Of a stretch of DNA of 64,000 nt, positions 28,736 to 38,400 are shown piece after piece; the stretch's first letter is position 1; every line of letters begins with the position of its first letter. This stretch comes from Lactobacillus sp. (GTDB lineage Bacteria > Bacillota > Bacilli > Lactobacillales > Lactobacillaceae). The DNA lies in assembly GCA_022483245.1 (NCBI GenBank), contig JAKVNR010000001.1:62001-126000 (forward strand). Reading direction: 5' to 3'. Made by a program: the position numbers and the translations under genes. The notes beneath the pieces were generated by a model. That model made no database searches and had not been told where the DNA came from. It was given only the letters and a program-made list of their open reading frames with translations.

Positions 28736-28892
28736 TTGTTATCCCTCCTAACGGTTGTTAAGCATATTTTACCATCGGCTTGGAGTACATTCCAAACTGA
28801 ACAGAAAAAAGATGATAGTTTGGAGTACACTCCAAATCATTTATGTAGAAAACTAATGGTATGGTAAATGCAAATTGAAATGGAGAAATCAG

Positions 28893-29555
28893 ATGGATTA
28901 TCAAACTTTAGTTCACAAATTTCAGCAGCAAGCTAATCCTGTGCAAGCTGCACAAATGGAGCGTTACATGCGCAATCAATTTAAATTTTACGGTTTGCAG
29001 TCAAAAGCTAGGAAGGCTTTATATCATCAGGATCTGTTGCCGGAGAAACGCAATGGGCAAATTGACTGGGATTTGCTTGAAGCTGCTTGGAATGATCCGC
29101 ACCGCGAATTACAGTATTTTGTTTGCGATTATTTGATTGCTCTAAAAAGGCAGCTGGTTTTTGCTGATCTTCCACGCATTGAGCATTTTGTCAGGAGCAA
29201 GCAGTGGTGGGACACAATTGATTATTTGATCAAACCATTGGGCTATCTGGGCTTGCAAGATCAGCGAGTGGAGACGGTAATGCTAAATTGGTCCACTGAC
29301 CCTGATTTTTGGGTGCGGCGCACGGCGATTGAACATCAGCTGTTGCGCAAGCAGCAAACCGATACGGAGCTATTGACCCAAATTATTGAAAACAATTTAG
29401 ATCAAAGCGAATTTTTTATCAACAAAGCGATTGGCTGGGCCCTGCGCGACTATTCAAAAACAGACCCGCAGTGGGTGCAGGCCTTTATCCAGGAACATAA
29501 AGCACAGCTAAGTCAATTGTCGATTAAAGAAGGCAGCAAATACTTGAACAAATAG
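28893..29555 (+). CDS. DNA alkylation repair protein (AlkD-like HEAT repeat)
   Basis: MDYQTLVHKFQQQANPVQAAQMERYMRNQFKFYGLQSKARKAL...SKQWWDTIDYLIKPLGYL...WVRRTAIEHQLLRK...KAIGWALRDYSKTDP. Confidence 0.93.
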   Translation: MDYQTLVHKFQQQANPVQAAQMERYMRNQFKFYGLQSKARKALYHQDLLPEKRNGQIDWDLLEAAWNDPHRELQYFVCDYLIALKRQLVFADLPRIEHFVRSKQWWDTIDYLIKPLGYLGLQDQRVETVMLNWSTDPDFWVRRTAIEHQLLRKQQTDTELLTQIIENNLDQSEFFINKAIGWALRDYSKTDPQWVQAFIQEHKAQLSQLSIKEGSKYLNK

Positions 29556-29659
29556 TTGCAAGTGTCAGTGAAAATGTTGATTTGACGCTATTTAGCTGGC
29601 TTTTTACTGGAAATTTGATATGCTGGAAACAAGCTGATTGTTCTAGATCAACTAGCCTA

Positions 29660-29925
29660 GCAATTAGCGTGACTGCACATCCCTCACTACAATCTGAATT
29701 GCGAAGGTGGGAGTCATGCAAATTAGGATAAGATTGGGGGTGCGGTTATTATTAATGCCGCCTTGATCATCCTGGCAATTGGGCAACTAATTATAGATTG
29801 TGCCAAACCCTACTGGATAATCAAAAAAGCTAACCAAAACGGTTAGCTTTACCCACAGTCGCCTGAATTGCTATTGGAGTTAGCAGCTGATACCTGCTAG
29901 CTCCTTTTCATTTATAATGATACCT
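29660..29925. other. Small sense/antisense module, copy 2
   Basis: Frame 29727-29846 reads DKIGGAVIINAALIILAIGQLIIDCAKPYWIIKKANQNG*. Same flanking GGTGGGAGTCATGCAAATT, GCTAACC/GGTTAGC hairpin and downstream terminator as copy 1. Confidence 0.55.
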
Positions 29926-29977
29926 GAGAAGATTTTTTTTAGCAAGCAAAGCTGCACTGAAAGGAAGTTGGTTGCTG

Positions 29978-30533
29978 ATGTCTACCGCTTATTTGATTCA
30001 TGGCACTTCCAGCAGGGATGATGATTGGTTCCCGTGGCTAGAGCAGGCTGTTGAGCCTGATTTTGATCTTGAGCGCCTATATTTGCCAGATCCTTATCAG
30101 CCAGTGCAAGAAGATTGGAACGAAGCCGTTGATGAACAGATACCTGCTGAAGACGGTGTCACGCTGGTCGCTCATAGTTTAGGCTGCATTACTGCCCTGC
30201 GTTTCATTGAGCGCCAACGCATCAGCCATGCAAATTTGGTTTTAATTGGGGCCTTTGATCAGCCACTGCCTGATTATCCAGAGCTTGATAATTTTATGAA
30301 ACCAGCACCGCGTTATGATCGCATAACTCCCAAAGTTGACAATGCTGTTGTCATTACTGCTGTCGATGATCCGATTGCTCCCTTTGAAAATGGCCGTGAA
30401 AGTTGCTAACCAGCTGCAGGCTGATTTGATTGCCCGCAATCATGGCGGGCATTTTCTGGCTAGTGGCGGCTATACGAAATTCCCACTTGTCTTAGAAGAA
30501 TTGCAAAAAATTATGAAAAATAATGATTTTTAG
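29978..30533 (+). pseudogene. Alpha/beta hydrolase (RBBP9/YdeN-like) with frameshift
   Basis: MSTAYLIHGTSSRDDDWFPWLEQ...VTLVAHSLGC...VVITAVDDPIAPFENGRESC*, continued in another frame as KMAVKVANQLQADLIARNHGGHFLASGGYTKFPLVLEEL. Confidence 0.8.
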
Positions 30534-30601
30534 CTTGCTTACTAACAAAAAGTAAGTATAATTGTACTTGTAAAAAGTAAGCAATAAATATGAGGTAAAA
30601 A

Positions 30602-31234
30602 ATGAGCAAAATTTTCGTAGTGGGCGGATCAGGACGTGTTGCAGCAGAACTGCTGAAAAACCTAACTTCCGCTGGCCATCAAATCACGGCTGGTTCTCGC
30701 CATCCAGAAAAAATCATTAAGCTTGCCGGGGTTACACCAGTTAAGCTGGATTTGCACGGCAAGATTGAAGATTTGACAAAGCAGCTGCATGGCAACGAAA
30801 TTGTTTATTTTGTCGCCGGGTCGCGCGGCCATGATTTGATTCAAACAGATGCCATGGGCGCGATTAAAACTATGATAGCCGCTGAAAAAGCAGGCATTAA
30901 GCGTTATGTGCTGCTGAGTTCAATGTTTAGCTTGGATGTTGATCATTGGGATAAGATTCCAGGGTTGGAAGACTACTTGGCAGCTAAGTTCTTTGCTGAC
31001 ACTTATTTAATGCATGCTACCAAGTTGGATTACACGATCTTGCAGCCTACCAACTTAATGGAACAAGCTGGAACTGGCAAGATTGCTTTAAACAATAGCA
31101 GCTCAATGGAAAACCCAATCCCAGACGTGGCTAAAGTTTTGGCAGAAGTCATTAATCATCCGAACACGATTGGAGAGGTGATTAAGATGACCGGTGGTAA
31201 TACGCCGATTGAAACTGCCCTAGAATCTGTTTAG
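30602..31234 (+). CDS. NAD(P)H-binding atypical SDR
   Basis: SKIFVVGGSGRVAAELLKNLTSAGHQITAGSRHPEK, RYVLLSSMFSLD, DYTILQPTNLME. Confidence 0.9.
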   Translation: MSKIFVVGGSGRVAAELLKNLTSAGHQITAGSRHPEKIIKLAGVTPVKLDLHGKIEDLTKQLHGNEIVYFVAGSRGHDLIQTDAMGAIKTMIAAEKAGIKRYVLLSSMFSLDVDHWDKIPGLEDYLAAKFFADTYLMHATKLDYTILQPTNLMEQAGTGKIALNNSSSMENPIPDVAKVLAEVINHPNTIGEVIKMTGGNTPIETALESV

Positions 31235-31401
31235 CAAATAATTTCTCAAAAAATTAAAATAACTGAATAATTTCCTATGTACTCCTTCAAAGCAGCCGAA
31301 TAAACCAGGCTGCTTTTCGTTTGGTTTAAATTTCAAAAGCTGTGAAAATATCGGTTGCCAATTATAGGTATAATATAAATAGATTGAAAGCAGGTGAAAA
31401 A

Positions 31402-32151
31402 ATGGATGAAACAAAGCTGAACAGACTCTTAGCCGAAATGAATGAATATCGTCCCCTTGATGAAAAACAAGTCAGAGAGCTAAACAGAAATGTGAGAATT
31501 GAACATGTGTGGTCATCAAATGCTATTGAGGGTAGTTCTTTAGATCAGTATGAAACTGCTTCAATCTTAAATAATGGTATAACTATTCATGGTGAGTCTG
31601 TTAAAGACGTTTTGGCTGCGATCGACTTGAATCAGGCTTATGAATATATGATGGACTTAGCTGTCAAAAAACAGAAACTAACTCAAAGCATCATTCGCGA
31701 TTTGAATCGTTTGTCCCTGGCCAAGACCCACCCAGAATGGGGTGGTATTTATCGTGCAATTTCAGTTCGGCCTAAAGGGTTAGAAGCTGAACCATATTTA
31801 GCTCCCTTTGAAATACCATCAGCTATGCAAGAGCTAGTCGATTGTGCTAATAGTGCAGCAGAGAATATGCATCCAGTTAAATACGCGGCAGATTTGCATT
31901 TCAAGTTTGTTGCCATTCATCCATTTAGGGATGGGAATGGACGCACCGCTCGTTTGCTGATGAATCTATCACTGACTGAGGCAGGATATCCCGTAGTCAA
32001 TGTCTTTCCAGACAAAAAATCCAGAAATGAATATATGAGCGCTTTGGCTGAAAGTCGCCGGCAAAATAACCCTGTCAGCTTTGAAAATTTAATCGCGCGC
32101 TATACAGAAAGAACGCTTCAAAAGCGAATTGAGATCCTGCGACTAAATTAG
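31402..32151 (+). CDS. Fic-family protein (class II-like, N-terminal inhibitory motif)
   Basis: HPFRDGNGRTAR active site. SNAIEGSSL inhibitory-helix motif near the N-terminus. Confidence 0.95.
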   Translation: MDETKLNRLLAEMNEYRPLDEKQVRELNRNVRIEHVWSSNAIEGSSLDQYETASILNNGITIHGESVKDVLAAIDLNQAYEYMMDLAVKKQKLTQSIIRDLNRLSLAKTHPEWGGIYRAISVRPKGLEAEPYLAPFEIPSAMQELVDCANSAAENMHPVKYAADLHFKFVAIHPFRDGNGRTARLLMNLSLTEAGYPVVNVFPDKKSRNEYMSALAESRRQNNPVSFENLIARYTERTLQKRIEILRLN

Positions 32152-32215
32152 CAGAATGAAAAAGCTGCGCATGAAGATACCCACCTGCCACCCAATTTTT
32201 TAGATAAAAAGCATT

Positions 32216-32250
32216 AAAAAAGCCAGTTGCCCAAGCAACTGGCTTTTTGT
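32216..32250. terminator. Bidirectional terminator between fic and asparaginase genes
   Basis: AAAAAAGCCAGTTGCccaaGCAACTGGCTTTTT. Confidence 0.88.
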
Positions 32251-32265
32251 TCGCCTTCAATTAAT

Positions 32266-33285
32266 TCAATCTTCCTCTTCTTCAGCTTGCTCATTCAAAG
32301 TCACTTCGCCAGCGACGTTGGTTTGGAAGAATTCTTTTACCTGTTTCACATCCATGCCTTGACCCAGTGCCCACATTAATTTGGTAATTGCGGCTTCGGA
32401 AGTCATGTCGCGAGCGGAAATCGCCCCTTGCAGCAAAGCTTGTTGGCCAACTTCATATTTGGTCAAATCTGAACGCTCGTATAGGCATTGACTGGTAGCG
32501 ATGACGGGGATGCCTTGCCAGATCAACTGCCTGATTGCTGCTGCAACGTTGCGACGAATAAAAGTCATGCCGCCCAAGCCGTATGCTTCAATCACAATCC
32601 CGCGGCAGCCTGCACTCACCATGACTTGCAGCAGCTTGGGCTCGAAACCTGGAAAAAGCTTGACCAGCGAAACCTGGGTACAAATGTTGGTAGCTAGTTC
32701 TGGCTGCTTTTTGCTGACTGGCAAAACTTGCTCAGGGTTGATAATCAAGCCGTCAGATGTGACGCGCGCAACCGGCGCTGTGTTGACAGAATCAAAAGCG
32801 TTGAAATTGGTCGTTCTAACTTTCACTGCTCGGCAGCCGCGCATGATTTTTTCATTGAAGGCCAAATAGATACCGGCTGGGCATTTGCTTGCAGCGGCTA
32901 AAGCTACGCGCAAATTGCTGGGCGCATCAGATAAGTCGGCATTGATTGGTACCTGACTGCCAGTTAGGACGACTGGCAGATTAATATGCGGCAGCATGAA
33001 AGTCAGCATAGAGGCAGTATAAGCCATTGTGTCAGTCCCATGTGTGACTACAATGCCGTCATAATCGTTGCGGGCGGCAAATATTGCCCGGGCAATTTTA
33101 ACCCATTCTTCTGGCTGAATATTAGACGAATCCATAAACAGCAAGTCTTTAACAGTGATGTCATAGTTGAGTTTTCCGATCATGCCCAGCAGTGCTTCGC
33201 CTGATTCTCCGGGGACTAGGCCTTTGGCCGATAAAACAGAAGCAATAGTGCCACCAGTTGATAACAGCAGAATCTTTTTAGTCAT
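32266..33285 (-). CDS. ansA: L-asparaginase
   Basis: KKILLLSTGGTIASV, VVTHGTDTMAYTASML, VVLTGSQVPINADLSDA. Confidence 0.95.
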   Translation of the reverse strand: MTKKILLLSTGGTIASVLSAKGLVPGESGEALLGMIGKLNYDITVKDLLFMDSSNIQPEEWVKIARAIFAARNDYDGIVVTHGTDTMAYTASMLTFMLPHINLPVVLTGSQVPINADLSDAPSNLRVALAAASKCPAGIYLAFNEKIMRGCRAVKVRTTNFNAFDSVNTAPVARVTSDGLIINPEQVLPVSKKQPELATNICTQVSLVKLFPGFEPKLLQVMVSAGCRGIVIEAYGLGGMTFIRRNVAAAIRQLIWQGIPVIATSQCLYERSDLTKYEVGQQALLQGAISARDMTSEAAITKLMWALGQGMDVKQVKEFFQTNVAGEVTLNEQAEEEED

Positions 33286-33600
33286 GATGCTTGCCAGTCC
33301 TAAATCGTTTAATAATTATGAGCTTTTCTTTTAAGATTTGCTCTTATTATAACAATTCCCGCCTGCTTTTTGCGTATTTCAAAAAGTTCATCAAGTCAAT
33401 CGATTTAGATATAATAGTTTGCAAGAAAGCAAAAATCGAAATAATTTGATGAACAACGTCTAAATATGCTTATGATTGCTTTATTTATGAAAAAGAAGCA
33501 GGTTCAAATCAGATAATTAACGAAGTAATAGCTGAATCTGCTGGAATGGGTGGCTCAATTGATCCTATTCTGGATAGATTAATAGAAAAGGAGCTTAATT

Positions 33601-33840
33601 ATGGCAAGGGACATTAGATATATTCATTATATGGATATTGATGGTATAAAAAAATTAAGTCCCGACCTGAAACTTTCATCAACTTTTGGACAGTGGGCGC
33701 TTTCCGCTCGAACTGATCAAAACGGCGTCGCAACGATTGTGTTTAAGAAGAATACTCCTGAAAAGATTCTGCGGCTATTTGATGAAAAACACGAAATGCT
33801 TCCATTTCCGGCGCATGAGAAATATCAGCTAGAAAGATAA
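33601..33840 (+). CDS. Hypothetical protein (79 aa)
   Basis: RBS-preceded ORF (AAAGGAG), MARDIRYIHYMDIDGIKKLSPDLKL. Confidence 0.55.
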   Translation: MARDIRYIHYMDIDGIKKLSPDLKLSSTFGQWALSARTDQNGVATIVFKKNTPEKILRLFDEKHEMLPFPAHEKYQLER

Positions 33841-33881
33841 GGGCTGCTAACTGGTATAACTATAGAAAAAGTCAATCCTTG

Positions 33882-35351
33882 TGATATGAACCCCGAAATT
33901 CGGACAAGAATTTCGAGGTTTTTATTATGTCAAAATTATCTAAACAAGATAAAATTGATATCTACAACAATTGGAAACACCTTGGCCATCCAGCTAAGCA
34001 ATTGGCAAGAAAATATGGAGTTCAGCCATCTTCCATAACTTATCTTTTAACATTGATTGATCGTTATGGCACAGAGGTTTTAGATCACTCTTACACTACC
34101 TACTCTGTTGAGTTTAAACAACAAGCTATTAACCGCGTCTTATTCAATCATGAGATTGCTAAGCAAGTGTCTTTGGATTTAGCCTTGCCTAATAGTGGCA
34201 TGATTTTCAATTGGATTCGCAAGTATAAAGAAGATGGGTATAATGTCATTAATCATAAGAAAGGCAGACCTACCCATGAAGGACAAAGACAAACAGATCC
34301 AAGAACTTCAGAAGCAAGTAAAAGACCTCAGACAGCAGAACTTAAAGCTTACTGTCGAGATCGAATTTATAAAAAAATTAGATGCCTTAGTCTCACAAAG
34401 AAGCAAAAACCGACAGCACAAGAAGTAGCTTCTGCGGTTACGCAGCTAAGGCAAGAACTGCATGTAACCGTAAAGTTTGTGCTGGACGCAATCAATTCCA
34501 ATCCTGATCTGCCTCATTTATCACACAGCGACTATTACTACACTTTGAACAAGCATGATAAAGACCTTAAGAATCAAAGGCTCATGGAAAGAATCAGAGA
34601 AATTTTTGATGAGCACAAGCAAAGATATGGCTACCGCAGAATTACTGCCCAGCTGCACCGTGAAGGAGTTGTAGTTAATCATAAGTGTGTTAAGCGCCTA
34701 ATGACCAAAATGCATCTGTTTGCCATTGCCATCAGACGCAAATTCAAGTATTCAAGTTATCTGGGCACAGTAGGAAAAATAAAACATAACTTAATTAGGC
34801 GCCATTTTAAGGCTATTCTGCCAGACAGACAGTGGTATTCAGACATTACCGAGTTTCATCTAATAAACGGGCAAAAACTCTATTTGTCGCCAATAATGGA
34901 CGGCTGCACACAGGAGATCATTGCTTATACATTGAGCCGCCATCCAGTATTAAAGCAAGTTATGGATATGCTGGATTTAGCTTATCAAAAGCATCCTGCC
35001 CTCAATGGTTTGATCTTTCATACTGATCAAGGCTGGCAATATCAGCACGCAGCCTTCCAAGCATGGCTTAAGGATCATGGCATTTCTCAATCGATGTCAC
35101 GCAAAGGCAATTCTTTAGACGCTGGGCTAATGGAAGGATTCTTTGGCATTCTGAAACGAGAGATGTTCTACGGCTTTGAGCAGAACTTTACGACTGTGGA
35201 AGAACTTGAACAGGCAATCAAAGACTATATTCAGTACTATAACCATGACAGAATTAAGACAGTACTAAAAAACCATACCCCGATTGAATATCGGAATATG
35301 GTTTTAAAAGCAGCAGCTCAATAATATGTCCTAAATTTAGGGTTCATATCA
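33882..35351 (+). mobile_element. IS3-family insertion sequence (1470 bp)
   Basis: Ends TGATATGAACCC / GGGTTCATATCA with TTG flanking both sides. Contains a transposase ORF. Confidence 0.88.
33927..35324 (+). CDS. IS3-family transposase (OrfA and OrfB in one frame, linker region out of its natural frame)
   Basis: Integrase core YSDITEFHLINGQKLYLSPIMDGCTQEIIAYTLS...HTDQGWQYQHAAFQAWLKDHGISQSMSRKGNSLDAGLMEGFFGILKREM. Coiled-coil linker KDKDKQIQELQKQVKDLRQQN lies in frame 34234..34428. Confidence 0.88.
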   Translation: MSKLSKQDKIDIYNNWKHLGHPAKQLARKYGVQPSSITYLLTLIDRYGTEVLDHSYTTYSVEFKQQAINRVLFNHEIAKQVSLDLALPNSGMIFNWIRKYKEDGYNVINHKKGRPTHEGQRQTDPRTSEASKRPQTAELKAYCRDRIYKKIRCLSLTKKQKPTAQEVASAVTQLRQELHVTVKFVLDAINSNPDLPHLSHSDYYYTLNKHDKDLKNQRLMERIREIFDEHKQRYGYRRITAQLHREGVVVNHKCVKRLMTKMHLFAIAIRRKFKYSSYLGTVGKIKHNLIRRHFKAILPDRQWYSDITEFHLINGQKLYLSPIMDGCTQEIIAYTLSRHPVLKQVMDMLDLAYQKHPALNGLIFHTDQGWQYQHAAFQAWLKDHGISQSMSRKGNSLDAGLMEGFFGILKREMFYGFEQNFTTVEELEQAIKDYIQYYNHDRIKTVLKNHTPIEYRNMVLKAAAQ

Positions 35352-35460
35352 TTGTGATTGGCTTTTTTGATAGCGCTAACAGTTAGTGCTGGCAAGGCTT
35401 TGAGAGACTGTGGACATCTTGTATAATTGAGTTAGATTTGTTGATAATTAAAAAGGATTA

Positions 35461-38400
35461 ATGATGAAAAGCAATTTTGAATTCTTGAATGATGAAGAAC
35501 TAACTCGAGAATATTACAGTAAGGCTGTCGATGCAGAGACTAGCTATTGTATTGGACAATATGCCAGCGCTCAGACTGCTATGCGGGCAGTTGCCGAAAA
35601 CATGGCACGGGATATTGCCGATCAACTTTTTATTAATATTAAAAAACATGCAACTTTCTCTAATGTATTAACGTTACTGAAAACAGATCCTAGAGCGGTT
35701 AAAGACGGAAGAATTACCAAGAATGTAATTAAACTTTTTTACAAGTTAAAGCAACCGGGAAATGTTGCAGCTCATACCTTAACAACAGGTAATCAACAAG
35801 AAGCGTTAGCATCATTGAAAACACTGTATATTTTGTGTGTTTGGTTTTCAAATTCCTTTTTTGATAAGAACATACAGCCCAATCGCTTTGAAGAACCTAG
35901 AAAAGAAGATTTCCTGTATTCTACAGTAGCTTTACAGCCAAAAGTTGAAGCAAATACGGCTATTTATATACAAACTGTTGACCAAAGTCAAAATTTAGCC
36001 CCTGATTATGAAGGACAGCACAAGATTGGGCAAGCAACAATTGAAACGTTATCAGAAAATAATACAGATAATAGCCCCGATTTAAGAAGAGCTGCGCAAA
36101 AGCGTATCGATCAATACATGAAGACCTCCGGATTGCATAGTCTGTTAGAATGGGCTGAGCTTGCTTATCGTGACAAGGGAGATAAAGCTGGTTGGTTTAC
36201 AGATCACGATGTTCACCATGTTTTAGAAAATTCCCATATTCCTCACAGTCCAAAACTTTCAGGTAACGAATGGTTTCAAACTGATGTAGAAACTGCTAAA
36301 AAAGCGATTAAGGCTGTAAAAGCCGGGGTAACTTCTTTAGACGAGTTACAAGATAGAGAAAAACAACCTCAAATAAAACTTCGTCCAGAACAAGAGGCTG
36401 CTATAAAAAAGACCATTGCTGGTTTTCGTTCTGGTAAAAGATTTCTCTGGAATGCCAAAATGCGATTTGGCAAAACTTTGACTGCTTTAAAACTAGTTAA
36501 AGAAGAGAAATATCAAAAAGTTCTTATTATGACCCATCGTCCAGTAGTAGATGAAGGATGGTTTGAAGATTTTCAAAAAATGGAAATGCCTCAGGCTGGT
36601 TATGTTTATGGCACAAAAAAGCTAAGTAGGCAAGCGCGTAAGTTGGGTGGTCATGATTCAGTCGAGGAATTAGAAAAAACTGACCAACCTTATATTTTCT
36701 TCGCAAGTATCCAAGATTTGGGAGGCTCAGAATCAGTCGGAGGAAAAATTTCAGATAAGAATCAAGACTTGTTTGATGCTAACTGGGATTTGGTGATTGT
36801 TGATGAGGCGCATGAAGGCACTCAAACTGAATTAACACAAAACATACTAAAGCGAGTTTTAAAGAAAAAAACCAAAGAATTGGATCTCTCTGGCACTCCG
36901 TTTAATATTTTATCTTCGTACGATCCTGATCATGTTTTTACTTGGGATTACACGATGGAGCAAACTGCGAAGAGTACTTGGTCAGAAGATAATCCAGGCA
37001 AAGATAATCCTTATGCAGATTTACCTAAAGTATCAATGTTTACCTTTGAAATGACAGATCACTTTACAGATCCTAATTATACTGGCGAGGGTTTTGATAA
37101 ATATACTTTTAACTTTAAAGAATTTTTTAGGGTAGATAAAAACGGTAATTTTGTACATGAAAAGGATGTTGAACGTTTTTTAGACAATATAACTAATCCA
37201 GGGCGTAATAACTATCCATTTTCTACTAGACAGTTTAGAAATAGATTAAGGCATACCTTATGGATAATGCCTGGGATTAAAGAAGCTAATGCGTTAGAAG
37301 ATTTACTTGAGAAGCATTCAGTTTTCGGTAAAGAATATCGAATACTTAATGTAGTTCGTAATGATAAAACTGAAAATAATGAAGGCTCTGATAACGATGC
37401 AGAAAAAGAAAATGAGGCTATCGCTCAAGCTGATAAAGAAGGATTAAAAACCATTACTCTGACAGTTAGAAAACTAACAACTGGTGCTACGATTCCTGAA
37501 TGGACAGCGGTGCTGTTTTTGGCAAATACTAACAGTGCCATGCAATACTTGCAGGCAGCTTTTCGGGCTCAGACTCCGTATAATTCCCCAGAGTTTGGCA
37601 AAAAAGAGAATTGTTATATCTTTGACTTTGCTCCTGATCGAGCTTTAACTGTAATGGCTGAAGCAAGCAGTTTATCAACTGGCGTAGGCAAATTACACAA
37701 AAAAGAGCAGAAACAAAGAATGACATCTTTAATGAACTTCTTACCAATCATTGGTGAAGAAGGACAAAGAATGAAGCCATTCAAAGTCGATACGTTACTA
37801 GCTAAAATTAAACGTGCCTATGCTGAAAAAGCTGTTAGGACTGGCTTTGACGATGATTCTATTTATAGTGATGCCTTACTTACTATAAACGAAACAGATT
37901 TAAAACTTTTGAAAGATGTAAAAGCTCATGTGGGTTCTACTAAGAAACAAAAACTTGATAGAGTTATTAATGTTAATAAGCAAGGTCTAACTGAAGCTGA
38001 GTATGATCAGGCTGAAGAAGCAAAAAAGAAGAAACCTAGAGAGCGGACACCTGAAGAGCAAGCTGCAATTGATAAAGAGAAACAGCAAAAGAAGCAACGT
38101 CGAGTACTAATTGATGTCTTACGCGGTGTTTCTATTCGCATTCCAATGTTGATTTACGGCATGGATATTAATTTTGATGAGGATATCTCCATTAATAATT
38201 TCACTAACAGAATTGACGATGTTTCTTGGGAAGAATTTATGCCGCAAGGCATTACTAAGGAGAAATTCAATCAATTAGTGAAATACTATGATGCTGAAGT
38301 GTTTATTGAAGCAGGAAGAATGATTCGTAGCCGAGTTAAAGAATTAGACAAGGCTGATCCATTAGAAAGAGTGGATAAGTTAGCCGATATTTTTAGCACG

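Noticed and set aside
37529-37747. Antisense ORFs inside the helicase-methylase gene and cas9
   Set aside because: Embedded antisense to strong coding sequence with no supporting signals.
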